The translations under genes were made by a program, and so were the position numbers. Under the pieces are notes generated by a model that was given only the letters and a program-made list of their open reading frames with translations, made no database searches and was not told where the DNA came from. Source: Vibrio sp. HI00D65 (GTDB lineage: Bacteria > Pseudomonadota > Gammaproteobacteria > Enterobacterales > Vibrionaceae). From it: 64,000 bases of DNA. Shown piece by piece: positions 40,028 through 53,115 of this stretch. The stretch lies in NCBI RefSeq assembly GCF_001635455.1, contig NZ_LWEH01000007.1, forward strand, positions 37-64,036, given 5' to 3'. Numbering within the stretch: position 1 is the stretch's first letter; each line of letters starts with the position of its first letter.

Positions 40028-41455
40028 GTGTCATCTTCGCTTTGGTTGCAGTGTTTGCAACAGCTTCAAGAAGAGTTACCAGCTACAGAATTCAGTATGT
40101 GGGTTCGTCCGTTACAAGCGGAGCTCAATGACAATACTCTAACTCTATTTGCACCGAACCGTTTCGTACTCGATTGGGTTCGTGATAAGTACTTAAATAG
40201 CATTAACCGTCTGCTGCAAGAATATTGCGGCAACGATATTCCGCATCTGCATTTTGAAGTAGGCAGCAAGCGTGTATCGGCACCAAAGCCAGCAGCGCCT
40301 GCATCGGCTCCTGCGCCAACTCGCACTGCTGCAGATGTAGCGGCAGAGTCGTCGGCGCCTGCACAGCTGCAAGCTCGTAAGCCTGTTCATAACACATGGC
40401 GCGATGAAGAGCCTGTGGATGTGGACATCAACCACCGTTCAAACGTCAACCCTAAACACAAGTTCAATAACTTCGTTGAGGGTAAGTCGAACCAACTTGG
40501 TTTGGCTGCAGCACGTCAGGTGGCAGATAACCCAGGCGCGGCATACAACCCACTATTTTTATACGGTGGTACCGGCCTAGGTAAAACTCACTTGTTGCAC
40601 GCGGTCGGTAATGCCATTGTTGATGGCAAACCGAATGCAAAAGTGGTGTACATGCACTCTGAGCGTTTTGTTCAGGATATGGTTAAAGCGCTACAAAATA
40701 ACGCGATCGAAGAATTCAAACGCTACTACCGTAGTGTTGACGCACTGCTTATCGATGACATTCAATTCTTCGCTAATAAAGAGCGCTCTCAAGAAGAGTT
40801 CTTCCATACCTTTAATGCGCTGCTTGAAGGCAACCAACAGATCATCCTAACGTCTGACCGTTATCCAAAAGAGATCAACGGCGTAGAAGATCGTCTTAAA
40901 TCTCGTTTCGGTTGGGGTTTGACGGTTGCGATCGAGCCACCAGAGCTTGAGACGCGTGTTGCGATCTTAATGAAGAAAGCAGAAGACCATCAAATTCATC
41001 TTGCAGATGAAGTGGCTTTCTTTATTGCTAAGCGTCTACGCTCTAACGTTCGTGAGCTAGAAGGTGCACTGAACCGTGTAATCGCGAATGCGAACTTCAC
41101 TGGCCGCCCAATCACAATCGATTTCGTGCGCGAAGCGCTACGTGATCTACTGGCACTGCAAGAGAAGCTGGTTACTATCGATAATATTCAGAAGACCGTT
41201 GCTGAGTACTACAAAATCAAAGTGGCTGACCTGCTGTCTAAGCGTCGTTCTCGTTCTGTTGCTCGCCCACGTCAACTGGCGATGGCACTGGCGAAAGAGC
41301 TGACTAACCACAGCTTGCCTGAGATTGGCGACGCATTTGGTGGTCGTGACCACACTACAGTACTGCACGCTTGCCGTAAGATTGCTCAGCTGCGTGAAGA
41401 GAGCCACGACATTAAAGAAGATTATTCGAACTTGATTCGTACCCTTTCTTCTTAA
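40028..41455 (+). CDS. dnaA: Chromosomal replication initiator DnaA
   Basis: A 475-residue AAA+ protein that starts with GTG, as in E. coli. Domain I (about 1-85) begins [29 protein letters not shown]. Domain II is an Ala/Pro-rich linker at about 88-125. Domain III carries Walker [16 protein letters not shown] and Walker [10 protein letters not shown]. Domain IV binds DNA boxes with [12 protein letters not shown]. It opens oriC. The gene begins the dnaA-dnaN-recF-gyrB cluster. Confidence 0.98.
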   Translation: MSSSLWLQCLQQLQEELPATEFSMWVRPLQAELNDNTLTLFAPNRFVLDWVRDKYLNSINRLLQEYCGNDIPHLHFEVGSKRVSAPKPAAPASAPAPTRTAADVAAESSAPAQLQARKPVHNTWRDEEPVDVDINHRSNVNPKHKFNNFVEGKSNQLGLAAARQVADNPGAAYNPLFLYGGTGLGKTHLLHAVGNAIVDGKPNAKVVYMHSERFVQDMVKALQNNAIEEFKRYYRSVDALLIDDIQFFANKERSQEEFFHTFNALLEGNQQIILTSDRYPKEINGVEDRLKSRFGWGLTVAIEPPELETRVAILMKKAEDHQIHLADEVAFFIAKRLRSNVRELEGALNRVIANANFTGRPITIDFVREALRDLLALQEKLVTIDNIQKTVAEYYKIKVADLLSKRRSRSVARPRQLAMALAKELTNHSLPEIGDAFGGRDHTTVLHACRKIAQLREESHDIKEDYSNLIRTLSS

Positions 41456-41536
41456 TACACAGTATTCTTAACCTTAATAAGCAGAATTTTGGTCACGCAC
41501 CTATGCTGCGTGCCATTTAGACCGTAAGAGCAAGAT

Positions 41537-42637
41537 ATGAAATTTACCATTGAACGTAGTCATCTGATTAAGCCGTTACAACAAGTGTCTGGCGCGCTAG
41601 GTGGCAGGCCAACACTTCCAATTCTAGGAAACCTACTGATTAAGGTAGAAGATAACGTGTTGTCGATGACAGCAACGGACCTAGAAGTTGAATTGATCAG
41701 CCGTGTAACGCTTGAAGGTGATTTCGAAGCCGGCAGCATCACAGTACCTTCTCGTAAATTCCTAGATATCTGCCGTGGTTTACCTGATAGCTCAGTGATC
41801 ACTGTGGTATTGGATGGCGACCGCGTTCAAGTACGCTCTGGGCGTAGCCGTTTCTCATTGGCAACCTTGCCTGCGGCCGATTTCCCTAATATAGAAGACT
41901 GGAGCAGCGAAGTTGAAGTGTCTGTGACGCAAGCTGAACTGCGTGGTCTTATCGAAAAAACTCAATTCTCAATGGCGAACCAAGACGTTCGTTATTACCT
42001 CAACGGTATGTTGTTTGAGATTGAAGGCTCGACTCTACGCAGTGTGGCGACCGATGGTCACCGTATGGCGGTATCTCAAGCGCAGCTTGGTGCTGATTTT
42101 GCTCAAAAGCAGATCATTGTTCCTCGTAAAGGTGTGCAAGAGCTAGTGAAGCTATTGGATGCACCTGAACAACCAGTAACGCTGCAAATTGGTAACTCAA
42201 ACGTGCGTGCTGAAGTGAACAACTATGTCTTTACTTCGAAGCTAGTTGATGGTCGTTTCCCTGATTATCGCCGCGTAATGCCGCAAAATACCACCAAGAC
42301 ACTAGAAGCGGGCTGTGATGAATTGCGTTCAGCGTTCTCTCGTGCAGCGATTCTATCGAATGAAAAATTCCGTGGTGTTCGCGTGAACCTTGCAGATAGC
42401 GAGATGCGCATTACTGCTAACAACCCAGAACAAGAAGAAGCCGAAGAGATGCTAGACGTGACTTATGATGGTGACGCGCTAGAGATCGGCTTCAACGTAA
42501 GCTATGTACTTGATGTATTGAATACACTGCGTTGTGAACAGGTTCGTATCTCAATGTCAGACGCGAACGCGAGTGCCTTGATTGAAAATGCACAAGATGA
42601 CAGCGCAATGTACGTTGTTATGCCAATCCGTCTATAG
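41537..42637 (+). CDS. dnaN: DNA polymerase III beta sliding clamp
   Basis: This 366-residue ring-forming clamp has three repeated domains. Family stretches include MKFTIERSHLIKPLQQVSGAL, FSMANQDVRYYLNGMLFE and the C-terminal YVVMPIRL. The C-terminal MPIRL forms part of the peptide-binding pocket for polymerases. It follows dnaA by 81 bases, a gap containing a CACGCA/TGCGTG hairpin at about 41496-41514. Confidence 0.98.
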   Translation: MKFTIERSHLIKPLQQVSGALGGRPTLPILGNLLIKVEDNVLSMTATDLEVELISRVTLEGDFEAGSITVPSRKFLDICRGLPDSSVITVVLDGDRVQVRSGRSRFSLATLPAADFPNIEDWSSEVEVSVTQAELRGLIEKTQFSMANQDVRYYLNGMLFEIEGSTLRSVATDGHRMAVSQAQLGADFAQKQIIVPRKGVQELVKLLDAPEQPVTLQIGNSNVRAEVNNYVFTSKLVDGRFPDYRRVMPQNTTKTLEAGCDELRSAFSRAAILSNEKFRGVRVNLADSEMRITANNPEQEEAEEMLDVTYDGDALEIGFNVSYVLDVLNTLRCEQVRISMSDANASALIENAQDDSAMYVVMPIRL

Positions 42638-42674
42638 AGTTGGTGCTATCGTTAATGATTAATATGATGACGCT

Positions 42675-46189
<3,515 letters not shown>

Positions 46190-46228
46190 TATCTTTGATA
46201 CTTCGCTCTTTGGCTTAATTTCTGTGTC

Positions 46229-46265
46229 AGAGGTGCTCACATACATTCGTATGCTCCGCGCCTCT
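46229..46265 (+). repeat. REP-like two-part hairpin after gyrB
   Basis: AGAGGTGC (46229-46236) pairs with GCGCCTCT (46258-46265) through one G-T pair, and CATAC/GTATG pairs inside it around ATTC. The form recalls dispersed palindromes found between Vibrio genes, but only one copy is present here. Confidence 0.4.
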
Positions 46266-46315
46266 TCCTTGAACTAAAGTAAAATAGCTTCGTCTCAAAA
46301 AACTAAAATCATTTT

Positions 46316-46346
46316 AAAGCACTATCCTTTGGATGGTGCTTTTTTA
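46316..46346 (+). terminator. Intrinsic terminator of the dnaA-gyrB cluster
   Basis: AAAGCACTATCC and GGATGGTGCTTT pair with one G-T pair around TTT and are followed by a T run. Confidence 0.88.
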
Positions 46347-46399
46347 CGTTTTTAAGGTATTGAAAAGTATTGATTTGAAAAAATAATTGAAAATAATCC

Positions 46400-46426
46400 C
46401 TTGAAACTATTTTGCTCAATCCATAT
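46400..46426 (+). promoter_or_regulatory. Sigma-32-like heat-shock promoter of ibpA
   Basis: CTTGAAA at 46400-46406 is the exact sigma-32 -35 element; ATCCATAT at 46419-46426 resembles the -10 CCCCATnT after 12 bases. A second CTTGAAA at 46535-46541 has a poorer -10 but would give a shorter, more usual leader. Confidence 0.6.
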
Positions 46427-46600
46427 ATCTATTTATGAAGAGAATGACTGTCTTGCTCTACAAGAGAAGAAACAGAACCTTTACTAACGCTGACGAAGTA
46501 TCGCTCAACAGAGGATAACTTTAGCAGCACACAACTTGAAAATTGATTCACTGTCATGTCCCAGTGTTGTCGCCAATAGAGGTGAAACCCGAGGAATGCG

Positions 46601-46695
46601 AATTGAATCTCTTAGCTGTTTACTTGGTCTCATACACAGGTTCGATCTAAGTAAAATTCGCAGCTAAGACTATTGCTTACTAAAAGGATAGCATT
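46601..46695 (+). promoter_or_regulatory. ROSE-type RNA thermometer in the ibpA leader
   Basis: The last hairpin pairs CTATTGCT (46670-46677) with AGGATAG (46685-46691) with one bulged G. This is the ROSE signature, in which UUGCU masks the AGGA Shine-Dalgarno and melts on heating. Upstream, TCTTAGCTGTTTACTT (46610-46625) pairs with AAGTAAA and CAGCTAAGA (46649-46669) with a five-base bulge, a stable hairpin as in other multi-stem ROSE elements. Confidence 0.75.
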
Positions 46696-47130
46696 ATGAG
46701 AACTGTAGATTTCACTCCACTTTACCGCAACGCAATTGGCTTCGATCGTCTATTCAACATGATGGAAGCGAACACATCGAAGAACACTTCTGGCGGTTAC
46801 CCTCCATACAACATCGAGCAAAAAGACGAGAACAACTACCGTATCACTATGGCTGTTGCTGGTTTTGCTGATGACCAATTAGACCTGACTCAGAAAGAGA
46901 ACATGCTAATTGTTAAAGGTGAGCGTAAACCTGAAGCAGAAAAAACGTATGTGTACCAAGGTATCGCAGAGCGTGATTTCGAGCGTAAATTCCAACTGGC
47001 TGACTACGTAAAAGTGGTAGGTGCAAGCATGGAAAATGGTCTTCTTCACATCGACCTAGAGCGCGAAATCCCAGAAGCGATGCAACCACGTAAGATTGCA
47101 ATCAATGGTAATAGCCTACTTGAAGGTTAA
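46696..47130 (+). CDS. ibpA: Small heat-shock protein IbpA (Hsp20)
   Basis: A 144-residue alpha-crystallin chaperone that binds aggregated proteins and holds them for DnaK/ClpB. The start [23 protein letters not shown] matches IbpA. The alpha-crystallin domain runs from about residue 35 to 125 ([23 protein letters not shown] ... [24 protein letters not shown]). AAGGATAGC supplies the ribosome binding site, which the leader can mask. It is monocistronic, under a heat-shock promoter and with its own terminator. Confidence 0.96.
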   Translation: MRTVDFTPLYRNAIGFDRLFNMMEANTSKNTSGGYPPYNIEQKDENNYRITMAVAGFADDQLDLTQKENMLIVKGERKPEAEKTYVYQGIAERDFERKFQLADYVKVVGASMENGLLHIDLEREIPEAMQPRKIAINGNSLLEG

Positions 47131-47175
47131 TTGCTGTTAGCTCCTTAGAGCTAAAAATTATCGGGAAGTAAAGTG

Positions 47176-47202
47176 AAAGAGCACCTATGAGGTGCTCTTT
47201 TT
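47176..47202 (+). terminator. Intrinsic terminator after ibpA
   Basis: AAAGAGCACC and GGTGCTCTTT form a 10-bp stem around TATGA followed by T. Confidence 0.92.
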
Positions 47203-47249
47203 GTTTGTTTTTCTAACGTCATTCCATAGAGGGAGGAATGACCGAATCT

Positions 47250-48503
47250 CTATTTGCTTTCGCTGTAAGCCTTTTTCACTTCCTCTGCAATGATCGCAAT
47301 ACCCTTCTGCATTGCTTCATCGTCTTGTACGTAGTTCATACGTAGGCACTGATGAGCATGATCCCACTCGTCTTCTTGGCCGATGAAGAAGTATTCACCC
47401 GGAACAATCAATACACCACGAGCTTTTAATCTGTCGTACAGTTCCATGGTGGTGATTGGCAGTTCATCAAACCATAGCCATAAGAAGATAGCGCCTTCAG
47501 GTTTGTGAATTCGAAAACGCGGGTCATCAATCGCTTCTTGCAGCAGTTCAACGGCGCGCAAAGACTTTTCTTTATAGAAAGGCTTGATCACTTCACTGCT
47601 CAAGCGCAGCAGATCACCGTTTTCAATCATGTGGTTGGCGATAGCTGGCCCAATACTGCTTGGCGCTAAGCTGATGATGCCATTCATGTTGGTTAGCGCT
47701 TGGGTTACTTCTTCGCTCGCAATCACGATACCGCAACGCACACCAGGTAAACCAAGCTTAGAAAGGCTCATGCACAGAATCGTATTTTCATTCCAGAACG
47801 GTTCTACATCTTCAAAGATGATGTTTGGAAATGGTAGGCCATAAGCGTTGTCGATCAGCAGTGGGATGTTGTTGTCACGTGCGAGTTTATCCAACTTACG
47901 TACTTCCTCGTCGGTCAGTACGTTACCGGTTGGGTTAGTTGGGCGAGACGCACAGATAGCAGCGACTGAGTCATCCACTTTTAGTTGTTCAAAATCGACA
48001 TGGTATTTGAACTGGCGATTTTCTAGCAGTTCGATCTCTGGGTGGTAAGAGATAAAGATATCGTCATCAATCCCCGCATCGCCGTAGCCGATGTATTCCG
48101 GCGCGATCGGCAGTAGGATTTTCTTATGTGAGCCATCTGGCTGTTGGCCTGCTAGCAGGTTGAAAAGGTAAAAGAAGCCACTTTGACTGCCGTTAGTTAG
48201 ACTGATGTTCTTTTCGCTGATGTCCCAGCCATAGGTCTCTTTCAGCATTGCCGCTAGAGACTTAATAAAGCTGTCTTTGCCTTGTGGGCCATCGTAGTTG
48301 GCGAGGGCGGCGATGAGTTCTCCACTGGCGAGCATGTCGGCACTGGCTTGGTTAAAGTAATCGAGCATGGCAGGGATAGCGGCTGGGTTGCCACCACCAA
48401 GCATGATTGCGCCAGGAGTGCGCAGGCCATCATTCAAATCATCCATTAAACGAGTGATTCCAGAGTAACGATTAAACTTTTCACCAAACTTAGAGAACTG
48501 CAT
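47250..48503 (-). CDS. avtA: Valine-pyruvate aminotransferase
   Basis: A 417-residue fold-type I PLP aminotransferase that interconverts valine and pyruvate with 2-oxoisovalerate and alanine. The start MQFSKFGEKFNRYSGITRLMDDLNDGLRTPGAIMLGGGNPAAIP matches AvtA. CASRPTNPTGNVLTDEEV contacts the cofactor, and the PLP lysine is in SLSKLGLPGVRCG near residue 245. It links to the ilv pathway in function but lies 30 kb away. An inverted repeat lies upstream at 48551-48569. Confidence 0.94.
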   Translation of the reverse strand: MQFSKFGEKFNRYSGITRLMDDLNDGLRTPGAIMLGGGNPAAIPAMLDYFNQASADMLASGELIAALANYDGPQGKDSFIKSLAAMLKETYGWDISEKNISLTNGSQSGFFYLFNLLAGQQPDGSHKKILLPIAPEYIGYGDAGIDDDIFISYHPEIELLENRQFKYHVDFEQLKVDDSVAAICASRPTNPTGNVLTDEEVRKLDKLARDNNIPLLIDNAYGLPFPNIIFEDVEPFWNENTILCMSLSKLGLPGVRCGIVIASEEVTQALTNMNGIISLAPSSIGPAIANHMIENGDLLRLSSEVIKPFYKEKSLRAVELLQEAIDDPRFRIHKPEGAIFLWLWFDELPITTMELYDRLKARGVLIVPGEYFFIGQEDEWDHAHQCLRMNYVQDDEAMQKGIAIIAEEVKKAYSESK

Positions 48504-48550
48504 TACTTATTTTACCTAATTCATTGTGATTGCTTGTTATGTGTCATTAA

Positions 48551-48569
48551 GGCAGACCTTATGTCTGCC
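48551..48569. promoter_or_regulatory. Perfect inverted repeat upstream of avtA
   Basis: GGCAGAC and GTCTGCC flank CTTAT, 48-66 bases before the avtA start. There is no T run, so an operator or leader hairpin is more likely than a terminator. Confidence 0.35.
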
Positions 48570-48698
48570 ATCAGTGTAATCCTTGAACATACCGCAATGT
48601 TTTTGCGACGCATAGCGCCAAATGCTCTAACACGTAAAAAACTTCTATAAAGTTTGGCTAATGAATAACTGCTTGCTTATTGCACTGGTTTTTGAGAT

Positions 48699-48726
48699 CA
48701 AAAAGGAGAAGACTAAGCTTCTCCTT
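48699..48726 (-). terminator. Terminator of the alpha-amylase gene
   Basis: On the minus strand AAGGAGAAG and CTTCTCCTT form a 9-bp stem around a six-base loop, followed by TTTTTGATC. Confidence 0.85.
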
Positions 48727-48756
48727 GAGTTTCTGCTGTTTTATGTCACTCGGCGT

Positions 48757-50844
48757 TTACTTAGAACCGGTATACACCACCAACACCTTGTCGTCTTGGT
48801 ATTGACGTTCGAAGGCGTAATAGCCCTTGCTGTTGCGGATGATGTGCTTACCTTGCGCGACAGCAGGATGGCGCTGACGGAATTGTCCGAGTGCTTGCCA
48901 GTGCTTTAACAGCTCAGCTCGCTCTCCGGTTATTTGATCCCAAGGCATTTCTGAACGAGTACCCTGCATGGGATCGGATCCTGTTGGGCCAAAATCACGG
49001 GCGATTTCATCTCCGTAATAGATCTGGACTGCACCCGGAGCCAACATCAATGCGTTTGCAGCTTTAGTTTGTTTTTCAAAGTCACTGCCGTGCTGCGTCC
49101 AGAATAGTGAGGTATCGTGAGAGGATAAGTAACTCAACACGTTGAACTTGCTGTCACTGTTGATCTTCTCTGCATAGCGAAGGTAGTCAGCATCGAGATC
49201 GGATAGGCATTTAAGCGCTTTAGGGGCGATATCGCTCTGGAATTCAAAGTTGATGATCGAATCAAATCCGTTAGCGAAGTAATCTGACTTCACCACGCTG
49301 TGTGCCCATACTTCGCCGGTCATCCAAAATGGTAAGTCATCTAAGGCTTTGTCTGGGTTGTTCTGTTTCCATTCAGCCAGCGCTTGGTTGGTGCTCTCTT
49401 TGAGCTCTGCCCAGGCTTCGAGCTCAACGTGTTTTGCGGTATCGACTCTAAAGCCATCCACGCCGTATTCACGTACCCAATCTGAAAGCCAAGTGATGAG
49501 GTGGTCACGAGGTGTTTTGAGTTCATCAGTCGCGCTGGTGGGTTTGTTGCGATAGAAATTCGGTAGCCCTGTCGTTTCCGTCGATTCTGTCTTGAAATCA
49601 GGTAAGTGCGCCAATGACATGGTCAGGTTGTTGTAACCGGGAGAGTCGTAAGCACCGATATCGCTACGCAGCCAGGCTTTGCCCCACCATTTTTCCCACG
49701 CTTCTTTGTCACCGTAAGAGATGTAGTTGTTGAAGTAGTGCCAGTTCTGACCTTTAGCGGGTTGCCAGTCTGTCCAGTTTTCGCCAAGTGTTTTTGTTGC
49801 TTCTTCATCATTCAGGTTGAGCTTACCAAAGTCGAACTCCTGCATATCGGCCAAGGTAGCGTAGCCAGTGTGGTTCATGACTATGTCCCAGATGACACGA
49901 ATGCCTTTGCTGTGCGCAGTATCGATGAAGGTTTTTAGCTCGTCTTCGGTACCCATGTTGTCATCAAGTTTGGTCCAATCTTGATGGTAGTAACCATGGT
50001 AGCCATAGTGTTTGAAATCGCCACGGTCACCACCGCCAACCCAACCATGTATCTGCTCTAAGGGAGACGTAATCCAGATAGCATTAGCACCGAGCGATTC
50101 AATGTAGCCGAGCTTTTCAGTTAAGCCTGCTAGGTCACCGCCATGGAAGGTGCCAATTTCATCTTGTCCGTCTTGGCTACGGCCATAGCTATTGTCATTG
50201 TTAGGGTTACCATTGTAGAAGCGGTCGGTCATCACGAAGTAAACTGTGGCGTTATCCCAACTAAAATCTGCTTTGGTTTCTGGTTCAACTTTTTCTAGTA
50301 ACAAAACGCCTTGGCTACTTTCAGCTGGTTGCATGGTGGCACTGCCGTTAGTGACCGTTGTTTGTATTCCGGAAAGGGCATCTCTGACCAAGGTGCCATC
50401 ATCAAAGGTTTGAGCAACATTGATGGTGGTTGGCCCGTCACTAGGGAGCGGACAAGCAAAACTTTGGACTTGTTGCTGTTTTGGCTTTATTTGAACCTTT
50501 AACTCATTGGTTTGCGGGTTGAGTGTAAATTGGTAGGTATTCGCGCGAAAGACCTTAATAGCGAGTTCAGATTTCTCAGCGCAATCGTCTAGGCGAAGGG
50601 GTTTATTGAACTTAATGCGACTCTCTTCCGCAAGTGCATAGTTGGTGCCACAGGTATTTTTACTGTCGCTGATGGAGAAGGTATAGCTACCTTTGGCGAG
50701 CTCCTGTTCTGCGATTACAGTGCCTTTGCCTGTTGATTCGAATACAACTGTGTTGTTATCAATCGTTAGTAATAGGTTGCTGTCGCTGGTTTGGCTGCAT
50801 GCGCTGAGTGCAAGCATTGAAAGTGCGAGTACTGTTTTTTTCAT
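48757..50844 (-). CDS. MalS-like alpha-amylase, predicted lipoprotein
   Basis: This encodes 695 residues from the ATG at 50844, which follows GGGAAC and yields MKKTVLALSMLALSACSQ, a lipoprotein signal with lipobox LSAC (Cys16). An N-terminal beta domain (about 20-200) precedes a GH13 catalytic barrel beginning VYFVMTDRFYNGNPNND. Catalytic residues are Asp in GFRVDTAKHVE, Glu in WMTGEVWAHS and Asp in LSSHDTSLFW. It is closest in layout to periplasmic MalS, which cuts long maltodextrins. MalS of E. coli is soluble, so lipid anchoring is a difference. It is a single-gene unit with a terminator. Confidence 0.88.
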   Translation of the reverse strand: MKKTVLALSMLALSACSQTSDSNLLLTIDNNTVVFESTGKGTVIAEQELAKGSYTFSISDSKNTCGTNYALAEESRIKFNKPLRLDDCAEKSELAIKVFRANTYQFTLNPQTNELKVQIKPKQQQVQSFACPLPSDGPTTINVAQTFDDGTLVRDALSGIQTTVTNGSATMQPAESSQGVLLLEKVEPETKADFSWDNATVYFVMTDRFYNGNPNNDNSYGRSQDGQDEIGTFHGGDLAGLTEKLGYIESLGANAIWITSPLEQIHGWVGGGDRGDFKHYGYHGYYHQDWTKLDDNMGTEDELKTFIDTAHSKGIRVIWDIVMNHTGYATLADMQEFDFGKLNLNDEEATKTLGENWTDWQPAKGQNWHYFNNYISYGDKEAWEKWWGKAWLRSDIGAYDSPGYNNLTMSLAHLPDFKTESTETTGLPNFYRNKPTSATDELKTPRDHLITWLSDWVREYGVDGFRVDTAKHVELEAWAELKESTNQALAEWKQNNPDKALDDLPFWMTGEVWAHSVVKSDYFANGFDSIINFEFQSDIAPKALKCLSDLDADYLRYAEKINSDSKFNVLSYLSSHDTSLFWTQHGSDFEKQTKAANALMLAPGAVQIYYGDEIARDFGPTGSDPMQGTRSEMPWDQITGERAELLKHWQALGQFRQRHPAVAQGKHIIRNSKGYYAFERQYQDDKVLVVYTGSK

Positions 50845-50963
50845 TGTTCCCTTCCCCTGAATAAACAGGTCAGTTATAGCAAACAATGCCCTCTACAGTC
50901 TGAGTGCTGATTCATTCAGTTAATCAATAACACCTCTACAAACAAATGCTTGGTTCACAAAAA

Positions 50964-50990
50964 CAAAAAGGGAAGCTTTCGCTTCCCTTT
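50964..50990 (-). terminator. Terminator after glyS
   Basis: On the minus strand AAAGGGAAGC and GCTTCCCTTT form a 10-bp stem around GAAA, then a T-rich run TTGTTTTTG. Confidence 0.93.
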
Positions 50991-51046
50991 GGGTATTTAC
51001 CTTTCGTTGCTCAGAGCATCGCTTTGAACAGCTTGCTCACTCGTAC

Positions 51047-53113
51047 TTATTTTTGCAGGAGAGAGATGTCAGCAATCTGTAGGAACAGGTTACGTAGGTT
51101 ATTCAGTAGCGTTAGACGGTTCTTCTTAAGTGCTTCGTCATCAGCCATAACCATTACGTTATCGAAGAACGCATCAACAGGCTCACGTAGAGCTGCTAGC
51201 TTGCTTAGGGCTTCTTGGTAGTTACCTGTCGCGAATGCTGGTTCTAGTGCTTCTGTCATTACAGCAACGTTTTCAGCCAGTGCTTTCTCTGCATCTTCTT
51301 GAAGCAGGGCTAAATCGATATCTGCTGCTAGCTCACCATCGAATTTCGCAAGGATGTTACCTACACGTTTGTTCGCTGCTGCTAGTGCTTCTGCCGCTTC
51401 TAGTTCACGGAAGTGAGAAACCGCTTTAACACGCTGGTCAAAATCAGTTGGCTTAGTTGGACGGTTAGCTAGTACTGCCTGGATGATATCCACGCTGAAG
51501 CCTGCATCTTGGTACCATGCACGGAAACGACCTAGCATGAAGTCGATAACGTCAGCTTCTACGTTGTCGTTGGTTAGCTTGTCGCCTAGTAGTTCTTTCG
51601 CTTTTGCGATCAGATCCGTTAGGTCTAGGTTGTAGCCGTTTTCAACGATAATACGTAGCACACCTAGTGATGCACGACGTAGAGCGAATGGGTCAGAACC
51701 TTTTGGAGCTTGACCAATACCGAAGATACCTACGATAGTGTCTAGCTTGTCTGCCATTGCTACTGCAGAAGAGATGCCAGTACTTGGTAGGTCATCACCT
51801 GCGAAACGAGGCATATACTGCTCGTAAAGTGCTAGTGCAACTTGCTCGTCTTCACCATCGTGAGTCGCGTAGTGCATGCCCATAACACCTTGAGTATCCG
51901 TGAATTCGAATACCATAGAGGTCATTAGGTCACATTTAGCCAGTAGGCCCGCGCGCTTAGACTTCTCAACGTCAGCATCGATTTGCTCAGCGATGTAGCC
52001 AGCAAGTTCTGTGATGCGATCTGTTTTGTCTTTGATAGTACCAAGCTGCTTCTGGAAGATAGCTTGGTCTAGTTCTGGAAGACGGTCGATCAGAGGACGC
52101 TTACGGTCTGTATTGAAGAAGAATTCAGCATCAGCAAGACGTGGACGTACCACTTTTTCGTTGCCTTCGATAACGTAGCGAGGCTCTTTAGACTCGATGT
52201 TTGATACGAAGATAAAGTTAGGAAGTAGCTTCTTGTTTTCATCGTAAACAGGGAAGTATTTTTGGTCACCTTTCATAGTGTAAACCAATGCTTCAGAAGG
52301 TACTTTTAGGAACTCTTCTTCAAACTTCGCTGTTAGTACTACTGGCCATTCAACCAGAGACGTTACTTCTTCAACAAGATCATCTTCTAGGTCAGCTTTA
52401 CCGCCAACCGCAGCAGCTGCTTTTTGCGAATCAGCTAGGATGATTGCTTTACGCGCCTCGTAATCTGCTATTACTTTACCGCGCTCTTCTAGGATTGCTG
52501 GGTATTGCTCTGCAGAATCGATATTGAACTCTTGCTCGCCCATGAAGCGGTGACCACGGATAGTGCGGCCAGATGCTACGCCTAGGATCTCACCTTCGAT
52601 AAGGTCAGCGCCCATTAGCATAGTCAGTGTTTTAACCGGGCGGATGAACTGAGTCGTCTTGTTACCCCAGCGCATTGGCTTAGCGATAGGCAGGTTACCT
52701 AGTGCTTTAGCCGCTAGCTCAGTAACGATTTCAGACGTTGCTTGGCCTTTTACTTCTTGTTTGAAAAGAAGCCATTCGCCTTTGTCTGTTACTAGACGGT
52801 CAGCTTGCTCAACCGTGATGCCGTTACCACGAGCCCAGCCTTGAGCCGCTTTAGTTGCGTTGCCGTCAGCATCGAATGCTACAGAAACTGCAGGACCGCG
52901 TTTTTCAACAACTTTGTCTTCTTGGCCTTCTGCCAGCGCTGCTACTTTTAGAGCAAGACGACGAGGTGCTGCGTACCACTTCACGCCTTCGTGCGCTAGG
53001 TTTGCGCCTTTTAGCTCTGCTTCGAAGTTTGCCGCGAATGCTTCTGCTAGAGTGCGAAGTTGCGTTGGTGGTAGCTCTTCAGTACCCAGTTCAATTAGAA
53101 ATTCTTTAGCCAT
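51047..53113 (-). CDS. glyS: Glycyl-tRNA synthetase beta subunit
   Basis: This encodes 688 residues from ATG 53113, giving [26 protein letters not shown], the family start; GGAGAAG lies in the end of glyQ just upstream. An in-frame start nine codons earlier would overlap glyQ. The protein binds tRNA-Gly; blocks such as [19 protein letters not shown] and a C-terminal DALR-like anticodon region are seen. It is coupled to glyQ (two-base gap) to form the alpha2beta2 enzyme. Confidence 0.97.
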   Translation of the reverse strand: MAKEFLIELGTEELPPTQLRTLAEAFAANFEAELKGANLAHEGVKWYAAPRRLALKVAALAEGQEDKVVEKRGPAVSVAFDADGNATKAAQGWARGNGITVEQADRLVTDKGEWLLFKQEVKGQATSEIVTELAAKALGNLPIAKPMRWGNKTTQFIRPVKTLTMLMGADLIEGEILGVASGRTIRGHRFMGEQEFNIDSAEQYPAILEERGKVIADYEARKAIILADSQKAAAAVGGKADLEDDLVEEVTSLVEWPVVLTAKFEEEFLKVPSEALVYTMKGDQKYFPVYDENKKLLPNFIFVSNIESKEPRYVIEGNEKVVRPRLADAEFFFNTDRKRPLIDRLPELDQAIFQKQLGTIKDKTDRITELAGYIAEQIDADVEKSKRAGLLAKCDLMTSMVFEFTDTQGVMGMHYATHDGEDEQVALALYEQYMPRFAGDDLPSTGISSAVAMADKLDTIVGIFGIGQAPKGSDPFALRRASLGVLRIIVENGYNLDLTDLIAKAKELLGDKLTNDNVEADVIDFMLGRFRAWYQDAGFSVDIIQAVLANRPTKPTDFDQRVKAVSHFRELEAAEALAAANKRVGNILAKFDGELAADIDLALLQEDAEKALAENVAVMTEALEPAFATGNYQEALSKLAALREPVDAFFDNVMVMADDEALKKNRLTLLNNLRNLFLQIADISLLQK

Positions 53114-53115
53114 GA

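Noticed and set aside
41494..41522. Terminator between dnaA and dnaN
   Set aside because: CACGCA/TGCGTG hairpin lacks a T run; dnaN must be co-transcribed.
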